In this document: piece after piece, positions 45,027-53,007 of the stretch
How the letters are laid out: every line of letters starts with the position of its first letter
Position numbering within the stretch: position 1 is the stretch's first letter
Assembly: GCF_004168285.1 (NCBI RefSeq)
Contig: NZ_SEWF01000001.1
Location: 186,001-250,000, forward strand
Origin: Emticicia agri
GTDB lineage: Bacteria; Bacteroidota; Bacteroidia; Cytophagales; Spirosomataceae
Length of the DNA: 64,000 bases
Direction: 5' to 3'
The notes under the pieces: generated by a model
The model's input: the letters and a program-made list of their open reading frames with translations, nothing else
Told to the model about the DNA's origin: nothing
Database searches by the model: none
Made by a program: the position numbers and the translations under genes

Positions 45027-45200
45027 AAAGAAAATAATTAACAAATGGTACTAAAAAGCCATAAATCCTGTTCACTACAAGCCTGATTCTGCTGTACGAA
45101 AACGGAATAAAATGTCCACTTTCGGACAGAAAAACCCCTGAATAATAATCCAATGTATTGGTAACAAGGCAGATAGAATATTGGCATATTTTGTGCCATT

Positions 45201-45208
45201 TACTTTTG
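45201..45208 (+). promoter_or_regulatory. -7 element of the FtsX-type permease gene
   Basis: TACTTTTG fits TAnnTTTG, 18 bp before the ATG at 45227. A TTG at 45181-45183 with a 17-bp spacer is a possible -33 element. The rest of the 200-bp gap shows nothing else. Confidence 0.45.
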
Positions 45209-45226
45209 ACGAAAAAATAAGGAAAT

Positions 45227-47590
45227 ATGATGATATACAATTATCTAAAAATCGCCTTGAGAAATCTCATCAGAAACAAGGTTTATTCTTTCATCAAAAT
45301 CTTCAGTCTTACCGTAGGGTTGACAGCCGCCATTTTTACATTTCTGTGGGTAATAGATGAATTGTCTTATGACAAATTTCATACAAATGCCCCCAATATT
45401 TATCGGGTAATGACTAATAATACATACCCTGATGGCAGAATTGAAACCTATCCGGCTACTACGTCACTTCTGAAAGACGCCATAAGAAATGAGATTCCCG
45501 AGGCAGATAAGGTGGCCTTGTTGAGCATGGAAACCAATGCCCTTATCAGCAATGAAAAAAACTCGTTTAATGAACAAGGGGTTTATGCCGACTCATCGCT
45601 ATTTTCAATATTCAGTTTTCCTTTGCTGAAAGGCGACCAAAAGAATCCAATCCCTGACAATACCTCAATAGTTATTTCAGAAAATCTTACTAAGAAACTC
45701 TTTGGCGATAAAGACCCTGTCGGAAAATCAGTAACCGTGGACTATGGGCGTTCATTTATGGTAAGCGGTGTGTTTACCAATGTTCCTTCAAACTCTTCGT
45801 TACAGTTTGACTTTGTACTACCTCTTGGCCTTTTTATCAAAGATAACCCCTGGACACAAAACTGGCAAAGTGGCGGCACACAAACAATGGTTGCTTTAAA
45901 ACCGGGGGCTTCGTTGGAAAATGCCAACACAAAAATCGGTGCCTTGATTAAAAAGAATTGCAAGGAATGTAGTACAAGCGCTTTTTTATTTCCCTATACC
46001 CAACAAAGACTTTACAGCGAATTTGAAAATGGGAAATCGATGAGTGGCCGTATTGAGCAGGTTAAACTTTTCAGTATTATAGCAGCCATTGTTTTGCTCA
46101 TGGCATGTATCAATTTCATGAACCTTGCTACAGCCCAATCGGTTGCACGCAGTAGGGAAATAGGGGTACGAAAGCTCATTGGTGCCAGACAATCAGGGCT
46201 GATTATGCATTTTATTTCCGAATCTCTTGTATTGGCATTTATCGGTTTGTTGTTTGCCTTGATTGCCGTACATTTTTTGCTGCCACTATTTAACGGAATA
46301 ACAGAAAAATCTGTCCAGTTAGATTTTACTAATCCGATACTTGTTACAGGAGCATTGGTAATTACGGTAGTTTCCGGGTTGCTGGCTGGCTGCTATCCGG
46401 CATTTTTGCTTTCGTCTTTCAAGCCCGTTACTGTGCTGAAAGGTGATGCCTCTCCGTCGCTTTCGGGCGGGTTCCGCAAAACATTGGTCGTTGTTCAGTT
46501 TGCTACCTCTATTATTCTCATTACCGGAAGCATGATTATTTACAGGCAAATCAGTTTTATCAGCAATAAAAATCTTGGTTTTGAAAAAGAAAATGTCATT
46601 GAAATAAAGCGGAATGATATGCTCGGTAAAAACTATGCACCATTTAAAAACGACTTGCTTCAGATTCCTTCTGTTAAAAGCATAGGGTTTGGCGGAAGCA
46701 ATATTTTTACGGTTCCTATCACCACCACCGACCCTGTATGGCGAAACAAGCCTGTAAATTCTTCCATCACGTTTAAGATTTTCCGTTGTGATGAAGGATT
46801 TATACCTACCATGAATATAGGTTTGCTGGCAGGCAGAAACTTCTCAAATATCAATAATCTTGACTCCGCCAATTATATCATTAACAAAAAAGCGATGAAG
46901 ATAATGGGGCTTACGCCTGATAATGTTATCGGTGCTGATTTGCAGATGTGGAACGGTAAAGGGAAAATTGTAGGATTGACCGATGATTTTAACAACGATA
47001 ACCTCCGGCAGGGAATAGAGCCGCTTATTTTTCTTTATTCAAAAAATATTGGTTCCAATTATTTTATTAAAATAGACGGAAGTGTACCTGTAAATACAAC
47101 ACTTGCGGCCATAGAAAAAACATTTAAGAAACATAGCCCTGCTTACCTGTTTGAATATTCATTTCTTGATCAGGTTTTTGCCAGAGAATACCGCACAGAA
47201 CTCATCATTGGCAAGCTATCTTTAATTGCTACTGTATTTGCGGTGCTTATCTGTTGTTTGGGCTTATTTGGTCTGGTGGCGTATGCCGCCGTAAAAAGAA
47301 CCAAAGAGATAGGTGTTAGAAAAGTGCTGGGTGCCTCTGTTTCCAGTATAGTGGTTTTGTTATCAAAAGATTTTATTATACTGGTACTGATTGCCTTTAT
47401 CATTGCAGGGCCGATTGCTTATTTCGTCATGCAGCAATGGCTACAGGGTTTTGCTTATCATACTAATATAAGCTGGTGGATATTTGCAGCAGCAGGAGCC
47501 GGAGCACTGATGGTAACGTTATTGACAATGAGTTTTCAGGCCATAAAAGCGGCATTGGCCAATCCGGTGAAGTCATTGAAAAATGAGTGA
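45227..47590 (+). CDS. ABC transporter permease, MacB/FtsX type
   Basis: A 787-residue inner-membrane protein of the Bacteroidota-type FtsX permease family. It begins with YLKIALRNLIRNKVYSFIKI and a first helix, then a periplasmic MacB_PCD domain (about 50-275), three helices with the coupling motif SREIGVRKLIGARQSG (about 285-425), a second periplasmic domain (about 450-640), and three more helices with KRTKEIGVRKVLGASVSS. The two domains show internal duplication, as is usual for this group. An ATPase gene is not nearby, so an unlinked ATPase is presumed. The role could be efflux or lipoprotein/antimicrobial-peptide handling. Followed by a long hairpin. Confidence 0.93.
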   Translation: MMIYNYLKIALRNLIRNKVYSFIKIFSLTVGLTAAIFTFLWVIDELSYDKFHTNAPNIYRVMTNNTYPDGRIETYPATTSLLKDAIRNEIPEADKVALLSMETNALISNEKNSFNEQGVYADSSLFSIFSFPLLKGDQKNPIPDNTSIVISENLTKKLFGDKDPVGKSVTVDYGRSFMVSGVFTNVPSNSSLQFDFVLPLGLFIKDNPWTQNWQSGGTQTMVALKPGASLENANTKIGALIKKNCKECSTSAFLFPYTQQRLYSEFENGKSMSGRIEQVKLFSIIAAIVLLMACINFMNLATAQSVARSREIGVRKLIGARQSGLIMHFISESLVLAFIGLLFALIAVHFLLPLFNGITEKSVQLDFTNPILVTGALVITVVSGLLAGCYPAFLLSSFKPVTVLKGDASPSLSGGFRKTLVVVQFATSIILITGSMIIYRQISFISNKNLGFEKENVIEIKRNDMLGKNYAPFKNDLLQIPSVKSIGFGGSNIFTVPITTTDPVWRNKPVNSSITFKIFRCDEGFIPTMNIGLLAGRNFSNINNLDSANYIINKKAMKIMGLTPDNVIGADLQMWNGKGKIVGLTDDFNNDNLRQGIEPLIFLYSKNIGSNYFIKIDGSVPVNTTLAAIEKTFKKHSPAYLFEYSFLDQVFAREYRTELIIGKLSLIATVFAVLICCLGLFGLVAYAAVKRTKEIGVRKVLGASVSSIVVLLSKDFIILVLIAFIIAGPIAYFVMQQWLQGFAYHTNISWWIFAAAGAGALMVTLLTMSFQAIKAALANPVKSLKNE

Positions 47591-47598
47591 TTGTGTGA

Positions 47599-47658
47599 TT
47601 TAGTGAATGAGTGATTAATTTTGTATTGGAATAATTTCTTAATCACTCATTCACTAAA
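47599..47658. terminator. long hairpin with perfect 20-bp arms downstream of the permease gene
   Basis: Arm 47599-47618 (TTTAGTGAATGAGTGATTAA) is perfectly complementary to 47639-47658 across a 20-nt loop. Related TGAGTGATT fragments lie on both sides (47583-47592 and 47661-47674). It probably ends the permease mRNA, though without a T-run, and may be a repeat family member. Confidence 0.6.
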
Positions 47659-47680
47659 TTGCTAAATCACTCAATAAACA

Positions 47681-47713
47681 AAAAATCCCCGTTGCTTGCA
47701 CAACGGGGATTTT
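47681..47713 (-). terminator. rho-independent terminator after nusG
   Basis: On the minus strand aaaatccccgttg pairs with its complement (47682-47694 and 47701-47713) around a 6-nt loop, followed by T residues (A-run on the plus strand at 47677-47681). It closes the tRNA-Trp-secE-nusG unit. Confidence 0.85.
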
Positions 47714-47731
47714 GTCGAATAATATATTGTA

Positions 47732-48283
47732 TTACATTTTCTCTACTTGTACGTACCCAAGTTCTACAGGTGTGCTGCGACCAAATATTTTTACGCTCAC
47801 ACTTAGTTTCTTTTTGTCTTCGTTGATTTCTTCTACTGTCCCATCGAAACCACTGAAAGGCCCGTCGATTACTTTTACGTTTTCGCCTTTGGTGAAAGTC
47901 AATGTCGGAGAAATCACCTCGCCAATTACTTCTTCCTGTACACCTAAAATACGATTAATTTCTGACTGACGGAGAGGCTCCGGTGTCATGGAAGTACCGT
48001 TGTTACGGCCTAAGAAACCGATAACACCCGGCATACTTTTAATCATGTGCAATACTTCCCCGTTGTTCAGGTCAGCATTCACCAATATATATCCCGGAAA
48101 AAAGCTTTTCTCACGTACACGCTTTTTACCGTTACGAACTTCTGTTATCTTTTCAGATGGAATTAAAATTGTAGGAACCAACTCACTTAATTTGCGACGA
48201 ATGGCTTCGTTCTCGATGTAGGATTTAATTTTTTTCTCCTGCCCCGAAACTGCTCTTACAACATACCAATTGATTTCGCTCAT
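47732..48283 (-). CDS. nusG: transcription termination/antitermination factor NusG
   Basis: A 183-residue elongation factor that binds RNA polymerase and links it to Rho and the ribosome. The NGN domain spans about 1-110 ([42 protein letters not shown]) and the KOW domain about 130-183 ([25 protein letters not shown] and [20 protein letters not shown]). It is 24 bp downstream of secE. Unlike most bacteria, it is followed by a terminator and not by rplK, so it is the last gene of its transcript. Confidence 0.97.
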   Translation of the reverse strand: MSEINWYVVRAVSGQEKKIKSYIENEAIRRKLSELVPTILIPSEKITEVRNGKKRVREKSFFPGYILVNADLNNGEVLHMIKSMPGVIGFLGRNNGTSMTPEPLRQSEINRILGVQEEVIGEVISPTLTFTKGENVKVIDGPFSGFDGTVEEINEDKKKLSVSVKIFGRSTPVELGYVQVEKM

Positions 48284-48307
48284 ATCGTTAGCAAAAAATT
48301 AAAGGTT

Positions 48308-48490
48308 TTAGACTGATTGGTAAAACAAACGAAGACCGTTTTCAATCAAAAAATCAATTACGCCTACAACCAAAGCAAAAATAATAGAGGCTACCAACAC
48401 AAGTGTTGCACTTGATTGAAGTTCACTCCACTTTGGCCATGTTACCTCTTTGGTTACTTCTTCCCAAGAGTTTTTAAAAAATTGTATCAT
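48308..48490 (-). CDS. secE: preprotein translocase subunit SecE
   Basis: A 60-residue SecE of the short single-helix type. The start at 48490 (MIQFFKNSWEEVTKEVTWPKW) is chosen because it is the conserved N-terminus; the frame stays open upstream only because it runs through the tRNA-Trp gene. The essential amphipathic segment (NSWEEVTKEVTWPKWSELQSS) precedes one transmembrane helix (ATLVLVASIIFALVVGVIDFLI). It stabilises SecY in the Sec translocon. It sits between tRNA-Trp and nusG. Confidence 0.96.
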   Translation of the reverse strand: MIQFFKNSWEEVTKEVTWPKWSELQSSATLVLVASIIFALVVGVIDFLIENGLRLFYQSV

Positions 48491-48517
48491 AAAATACTTA
48501 TGTTCAAAAAATACTTG

Positions 48518-48588
48518 CACGGGCACCAGGATTCGAACCCAGACCAAAGGTTTTGGAGACCCTCGTACTACCCTTATACTATGCCCGT
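48518..48588 (-). tRNA. tRNA-Trp (anticodon CCA)
   Basis: Reading the minus strand from 48588, a 7-bp acceptor stem (acgggca with tgcccgt), a D-arm, an anticodon loop ctCCAaa with stem, and the T-loop ttcgaat flanked by a 5-bp stem give a full cloverleaf of 71 nt. The discriminator base is G, as expected for tRNA-Trp, and CCA is not encoded. The gene lies 27 bp upstream of secE. Confidence 0.95.
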
Positions 48589-48616
48589 GTATGTTACCAA
48601 AATTCCTTTGGGGATG

Positions 48617-48648
48617 CAAATATAGACAGTTTTTCTGTTCTTCACAAA
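48617..48648 (-). promoter_or_regulatory. promoter of the tRNA-Trp-secE-nusG operon
   Basis: On the minus strand, TTTG (48645-48648) and TATATTTG (48617-48624) are separated by exactly 20 bp, an excellent match to the Bacteroidota consensus. The predicted transcription start is about 20 nt before the tRNA 5' end. Confidence 0.75.
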
Positions 48649-48720
48649 TCCAAAAACAAAATAAAGTAAATATTCTTTTGGTAATATCTTATTATTATTG
48701 GGTAAAAGCTATTAAAACAC

Positions 48721-50040
48721 TCAACTAACTTTTACAATATGACTCTTTTTGCCTTTACCTACCAATAAATATTTGCCTTGCAGAAGTTGCAATTCAGCTA
48801 AAGCTAATTTCTCGTCGGCAATCTTTACTTTATTGATGCTCACTCCATTACCTTGTATTGCTCTGCGTGCCTCTCCTTTTGAGGGATACACTTCATTGCG
48901 GGTAACTACCGAAATCAAATCCAATACAGTAGGGCAATTATCCCACTCTTCTTTGGTAATTTCTGTCTGTGGCACACCGTCGAAAACAGTAGTAAAAGTA
49001 TTTTCATCAAGACTCTGCAAAGTCTCTAAAGTACCTTTACCAAACAAAATATCAGCCGCTTTTATGGCCAGTTCGTACTGTTCTTCCCCATGTACACGTA
49101 TCGTTACGTCCTTACCTAATGCTTTCTGAGCAATACGCAAATGTGGTGCTTCGGCATGTTGTTTTTCAATTTCTTCTATCTCAGCTTTTGAATACAACGT
49201 AAATACTCTTAACAAACGAGGCACATCATTATCATGCTGGCCAAGCCAGAACTGATAAAAAGCATAAGGAGAGGTCATATCAGGGTCAAGCCACACATTA
49301 CCACCTTCCGATTTACCGAATTTTGTTCCATCAGCTTTAGTTACTAATGGGGTTGTTAAAGCAAATGCTTTAGAACCGCCAGTTTCTGTGTCGTTTTCGT
49401 CGATTTCGGCCTTCGCTTCTTTTCTGCGGATTAACTCAGTACCGGTAGTTATATTCCCCCATTGGTCAGAACCACCCATTTGCAGGCGGATATTCTTATT
49501 TTTATATAACCAGTAAAAATCGTAACCTTGCAATAGCTGGTATGAAAACTCTGTGAAAGAAATACCAGTCTCCAGACGGTTCTTTACCGAATCTTTCGAC
49601 ATCATGTAATTCACGCTCAGATACTTTCCTACTTCACGCAGAAATTGTAAAAACCCGATTTCTTTAAACCAGTCATAGTTGTTCACAATCTCGGCAGAGT
49701 TTTCGCCACAATCAAAATCAAGAAACTTGGCTAATTGATTGCGGATACCTTCCTGATTTTCTCTCAAGGTATCTTCAGATAAAAACTGACGCTCGGCAGC
49801 TTTGAAAGATGGGTCCCCAATCATACCGGTTGCTCCTCCTACCAAGGCAAAAGGTTTATGTCCTGCCAACTGAAAATGTTTCAACAACATGATAGTAGCC
49901 AGATTACCGATATGCAATGATTTAGCCGTTGGGTCGAACCCAATATAGGCTGCTGTCATTTCTTTGTTCAGTTGCTCTTCTGTACCGGGCATGGCGTCGA
50001 ATAACATGCCACGCCAGCGTAATTCTTCAATAAAATTCAT
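48721..50040 (-). CDS. tyrS: tyrosyl-tRNA synthetase
   Basis: A 439-residue class I synthetase charging tRNA-Tyr. The HIGH-type motif appears as HIGN in KSLHIGNLATIM, tyrosine-binding residues in YMMSKDSVKNRLETGISFTEFSYQLLQGYDF in part, the KMSKS-type loop as KFGKS in ADGTKFGKSEGGN, and an S4 RNA-binding domain at the C-terminus (SKGEARRAIQGNGVSINKVKI). The start at 50040 (MNFIEELRWRGML) is the conserved N-terminus; upstream codons belong to an intergenic palindrome region. It stands between tRNA-Trp and the PorT-like gene on the same strand. Confidence 0.96.
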   Translation of the reverse strand: MNFIEELRWRGMLFDAMPGTEEQLNKEMTAAYIGFDPTAKSLHIGNLATIMLLKHFQLAGHKPFALVGGATGMIGDPSFKAAERQFLSEDTLRENQEGIRNQLAKFLDFDCGENSAEIVNNYDWFKEIGFLQFLREVGKYLSVNYMMSKDSVKNRLETGISFTEFSYQLLQGYDFYWLYKNKNIRLQMGGSDQWGNITTGTELIRRKEAKAEIDENDTETGGSKAFALTTPLVTKADGTKFGKSEGGNVWLDPDMTSPYAFYQFWLGQHDNDVPRLLRVFTLYSKAEIEEIEKQHAEAPHLRIAQKALGKDVTIRVHGEEQYELAIKAADILFGKGTLETLQSLDENTFTTVFDGVPQTEITKEEWDNCPTVLDLISVVTRNEVYPSKGEARRAIQGNGVSINKVKIADEKLALAELQLLQGKYLLVGKGKKSHIVKVS

Positions 50041-50101
50041 ACTCAACCGATTCGTCGGCACGCCCGTGTCTTACGGGGAATATAGAATGGATATTTAATA
50101 A

Positions 50102-50128
50102 GCGTGCCACGCTTTGCAGGGCGTGGCA
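50102..50128. repeat. REP-like palindrome, GCGTGCCACG family (copy 1)
   Basis: gtgccacgc and gcgtggcac form perfect 9-bp arms around a loop at 50102-50128, in the 139-bp gap upstream of tyrS. A related fragment (cggcacgcccgtg) lies at 50056-50068. The same core occurs at 59165 and 59271. Confidence 0.65.
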
Positions 50129-50179
50129 CTAATATTTTTGCAAACTTACAAACGATTCCTTATTTCCTCATTAATAAAT

Positions 50180-50893
50180 TTACTTCTTTTTTTTGCGTGT
50201 GCCGTGTTTTTTCCACCAGTTATAATAATCGCTGAAATTATATGTGGCCGAAATCTGCAAAGTTCTGTTCTGGAAAGTCAAAGGGATGGATGGCCCTCCT
50301 GTAGGTGTTCCCGCAGGTGTATAAGTCTTGGTAGTGGTATTAGATAAGCCATGCACGTAGCGGATATTAATGCTGAATAAATGTGCCATGTCTAACATAT
50401 CTATTCTTACCCCTCCTACCATATTAAAATCACCTTTAGTATCAGGGCCTTTATTTGTGCCTGCATTCAGGGCATAACCATATTCCGGCCCTACTATCAC
50501 CGATACATTCTTGGCTACTTCGTACCCAAACAATACAGGTACACTTATATATCTGTAATAGTTTCTTAAAATGCTATTACCTGTTTCGGCAAAGTTGGTC
50601 GATGCCTTAAAACTCCCTCCTCTTACCTGATAATATATTTCAGGCTGAACGCTGAATTTATTGAAATTACGACGGTAAAATAAACCTACATTGAAATCAT
50701 TTCTATACTTAGGTATGATATTAGACGGATTGTCGATAATAGCAGTTTTTGAAATACCTGTGCCTACTTTAAAGCCATATTGGCTAAGAGGTCTCAATTG
50801 AGCAGAAGACAGTAAACTAACAAAAAGAAGCAATGAGGTAAAACCCCAGAAAAAAGTATTTTTTGTATGCTTTTGACTAAATGATTGTTTCAT
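50180..50893 (-). CDS. PorT-like outer-membrane beta-barrel protein
   Basis: A 237-residue barrel with signal peptide (FFWGFTSLLLFVSLLSSAQ). Alternating strands such as YGFKVGTGISKTAI, FNVGLFYRRNFNKFSVQPEIYYQVRGGSF in part, NYYRYISVPVLFGYEV and IDMLDMAHLFSINIRYVHGL fit the PorT-family (outer-membrane beta-barrel domain) fold. The C-terminal aromatic ending (ISATYNFSDYYNWWKK) is followed by a basic tail (HGTRKKKK) that would lie in the periplasm. PorT itself belongs to type IX secretion, but many relatives do not, so the link is only possible. It lies between tyrS and queA. Confidence 0.8.
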   Translation of the reverse strand: MKQSFSQKHTKNTFFWGFTSLLLFVSLLSSAQLRPLSQYGFKVGTGISKTAIIDNPSNIIPKYRNDFNVGLFYRRNFNKFSVQPEIYYQVRGGSFKASTNFAETGNSILRNYYRYISVPVLFGYEVAKNVSVIVGPEYGYALNAGTNKGPDTKGDFNMVGGVRIDMLDMAHLFSINIRYVHGLSNTTTKTYTPAGTPTGGPSIPLTFQNRTLQISATYNFSDYYNWWKKHGTRKKKK

Positions 50894-50960
50894 CAGCGAG
50901 TATTAATAATGATATTTTAGAATAGTGGTTTTTAACCATAACGAATTTCAATTAGCAAAA

Positions 50961-52154
50961 TTACGGAATCAATAGCGAAGAATCACCATAACTCAGGAAA
51001 CGAAAGTTATTTTCTAAGGCAAAATCATAAATTTTTCGCCAATCTTCGCCTACCAATGCCGCCACAAGCAGAATTAAGGTAGAATCGGGCTGGTGAAAAT
51101 TAGTAATAATTCCTTTACAAATCCTGAACTGATAGCCCGGAAAAATAAAAATCTCGGTTTCGCCAATTAATTGTTCTATATTTTTGGCTTCCATATAGTC
51201 AAGAATCGCCTGTATAGCTGCTTCTGCACTAACCGCTTCTGCCTGCTCGTATGGGAATAATTTTTCTATAAAAAAAAACTCTTGTCCTTGCAGTAGTTTT
51301 ACCCCAAACCAGTACAGACTTTCTAATGAACGCATGGAAGTTGTACCAACCGGAATAACAAAATTCAATTTTCGGGCTAATCGTTCAATAAAAGTTTTAT
51401 CAAATACAATCTGCTCAGAGTGCATCTGGTGTTCTACCACATTCTGCACTTTTATCGGCTGAAAAGTTCCTGCTCCTACATGCAGCGTAATAAAATCGTA
51501 ATCAATATCCTGGTCTACCAAATCAAACAGTACCTTCTCCGTGAAATGCAAACCTGCCGTAGGTGCGGCTACTGCTCCATCATTTTTTGAGTAAACTGTC
51601 TGATATGTCTGATAATCTTTTTCCTCAGTATCCCGTTTCAGATAGGGTGGTAAAGGAATTTGTCCGAAATATTTCACAATTTCAGCAAATGTCAGTTCAG
51701 GGTTATTCCATGTAAACCGCACATAGTTTTTTTCACTATCTGTCAGTTCGGCAACTAACTCCAAATCATCTGCTGCATGAATCGTGTGCGTACCTGTCAG
51801 TTTTCCTTTAAGCCTTTTTTTATTGCCTATCATGCAAGCCCATGTACAACTTTGCGTTGTTTCCATTACCTGCGAAATAATGGTAGAGGGCTCAACCGGA
51901 TTCAGCAGAAATATTTCGATAATAGCACCGCTTGCCTTCTGAAAAAACAATCGGGCGGGTATTACCTTTGTATTATTAAAAATTAGAAAAGAGGCTTGTG
52001 GCAGATGATTAATCAGATTATAAAATCTGTCTTCACCTATTTCAGACGCTTTATAAACCAATAATTTAGAAATATCTCTCGGTTCTACAGGAAACCGGGC
52101 TATGCGTTCATCTGGCAGATAATACGTATATTTTTCTAAATCTAAAGTAATCAT
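50961..52154 (-). CDS. queA: S-adenosylmethionine:tRNA ribosyltransferase-isomerase
   Basis: A 397-residue enzyme that transfers the ribosyl group of SAM to 7-aminomethyl-deazaguanine in tRNA to form epoxyqueuosine. Conserved blocks are DYxLPDERIARFPVEPRDISKLLVY at the N-terminus, GAVAAPTAGLHFTEKVL (active-site loop), DFITLHVGAGTFQPIKVQNVVEHQMHSEQI in part, VGTTSMRSLESLYWFG and ITNFHQPDSTLILLVAALVG. The length is slightly above the usual 340-350 residues owing to loops. It is 14 bp downstream of the membrane protein gene and probably cotranscribed with it. Confidence 0.96.
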   Translation of the reverse strand: MITLDLEKYTYYLPDERIARFPVEPRDISKLLVYKASEIGEDRFYNLINHLPQASFLIFNNTKVIPARLFFQKASGAIIEIFLLNPVEPSTIISQVMETTQSCTWACMIGNKKRLKGKLTGTHTIHAADDLELVAELTDSEKNYVRFTWNNPELTFAEIVKYFGQIPLPPYLKRDTEEKDYQTYQTVYSKNDGAVAAPTAGLHFTEKVLFDLVDQDIDYDFITLHVGAGTFQPIKVQNVVEHQMHSEQIVFDKTFIERLARKLNFVIPVGTTSMRSLESLYWFGVKLLQGQEFFFIEKLFPYEQAEAVSAEAAIQAILDYMEAKNIEQLIGETEIFIFPGYQFRICKGIITNFHQPDSTLILLVAALVGEDWRKIYDFALENNFRFLSYGDSSLLIP

Positions 52155-52168
52155 ACTTTGAAAAGCTT

Positions 52169-52675
52169 TTACTCTCTTGTAGCCGGATTGCTATAAAGCA
52201 ACCGGATAGGTAAATAAAAAAGTACAATAAGCAATATGGCTGCCCCTCCTACTATTACCCAATCATAATTTATATCCAATTTCTGGTCTTCTGTACGGTT
52301 AATTCGGTTTAAGGCAATCAGAAAAACAATCATGAAACTATTAATAACCGCAATAAAAGCATTGAACCAGGCTTCTAAAAGGTTTTTCAGGGCTTCTGAG
52401 TCTTTTGCCCAGATACTATTGGCATTAAGTTTAGAAAAATTTATTTTCTGTACCTGTGTTCTCAATAAGTTGAGTAAGAAATTCATGCCTATAATAATGG
52501 CAAAAGCAACATAGAAAAAATCCTGTTTACTGATGTAATCATCTGGTCTTCCTGAAGATGTGTGATGAATAGCGACATCGTCAGGGAAAATAAAATAACA
52601 GACAACTAAGGTAATGGCTAATACAGGCATGGAGACCTTACGCCAAAAACTAAAGAATATATGAGATACTGACAT
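52169..52675 (-). CDS. membrane protein with four predicted helices, unknown function
   Basis: A 168-residue inner-membrane protein: helices near SMPVLAITLVVCYFIFP, FFYVAFAIIIGMNFLLNLL, AWFNAFIAVINSFMIVFLIALN and WVIVGGAAILLIVLFYLPIRLLY. A soluble loop (RPDDYISKQ, then NFSKLNANSIWAKDSEALKNLLE) links them. No family is recognised; similar proteins are common in Cytophagales and remain unnamed. It heads a two-gene unit with queA. The region upstream holds the MITE-like element. Confidence 0.7.
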   Translation of the reverse strand: MSVSHIFFSFWRKVSMPVLAITLVVCYFIFPDDVAIHHTSSGRPDDYISKQDFFYVAFAIIIGMNFLLNLLRTQVQKINFSKLNANSIWAKDSEALKNLLEAWFNAFIAVINSFMIVFLIALNRINRTEDQKLDINYDWVIVGGAAILLIVLFYLPIRLLYSNPATRE

Positions 52676-52794
52676 TAGAGGGTATTTTTCGGTTTATATG
52701 CTACGCTACAAATACTGAGAAAACAAGATCCATCGGGTAGCACGAGAGTACAAAGTTACGTCAGAGAATTAGATTTTCTTAAAAAAAGTTAGAG
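52676..52794. other. gap before the MITE-like element
   Basis: No gene is seen. A minus-strand CAAA-type box at 52709-52716 (near-consensus TAnnTTTG, one mismatch) could be the promoter of the membrane protein gene. Confidence 0.3.
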
Positions 52795-52958
52795 AGAGCA
52801 TGTTTAAAAATTATAGTTCGACCTACAAAGGCATCTTTTTCAGATATACTGCGTTGCATTTTTTCGATGTAGCTGCTGGCTACATCTGCAAAATGACGCC
52901 TTGTCTATCTAAAAAATCTGTCCTTTTCGGTCAGAAAAATAACCTTTAAACATGCTCT
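52795..52958. repeat. MITE-like 164-bp palindromic element
   Basis: Perfect 14-bp terminal inverted repeats (agagcatgtttaaa, 52795-52808, and complement 52945-52958) bound an element whose two halves are imperfectly complementary along their full length, with a central perfect hairpin gatgtagc-N5-gctacatc. It would fold into one long stem. No open frame is inside. Such structure fits a non-autonomous transposable element, but no transposase is in the window and no target duplication could be defined. Confidence 0.65.
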
Positions 52959-52973
52959 TATTCGGCAGATTTG

Positions 52974-52981
52974 TATATTTG
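52974..52981 (+). promoter_or_regulatory. -7 element of the lipoprotein pair
   Basis: TATATTTG fits TAnnTTTG and lies 26 bp before the ATG at 53008. The region where the -33 element should be is the right end of the MITE-like element, and no clear TTTG is seen there. Confidence 0.5.
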
Positions 52982-53007
52982 GTAAATTTTTACGGTTACC
53001 TGATTCC

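Noticed and set aside
48491-48619. N-terminal extension of SecE by 43 residues
   Set aside because: The extension runs through the tRNA-Trp gene, and SecE starts normally at 48490.
50180-50893. Type IX secretion component PorT itself
   Set aside because: The barrel fold fits the wider PorT-like family, but no other T9SS machinery genes are nearby and no PorT-specific motif could be confirmed.
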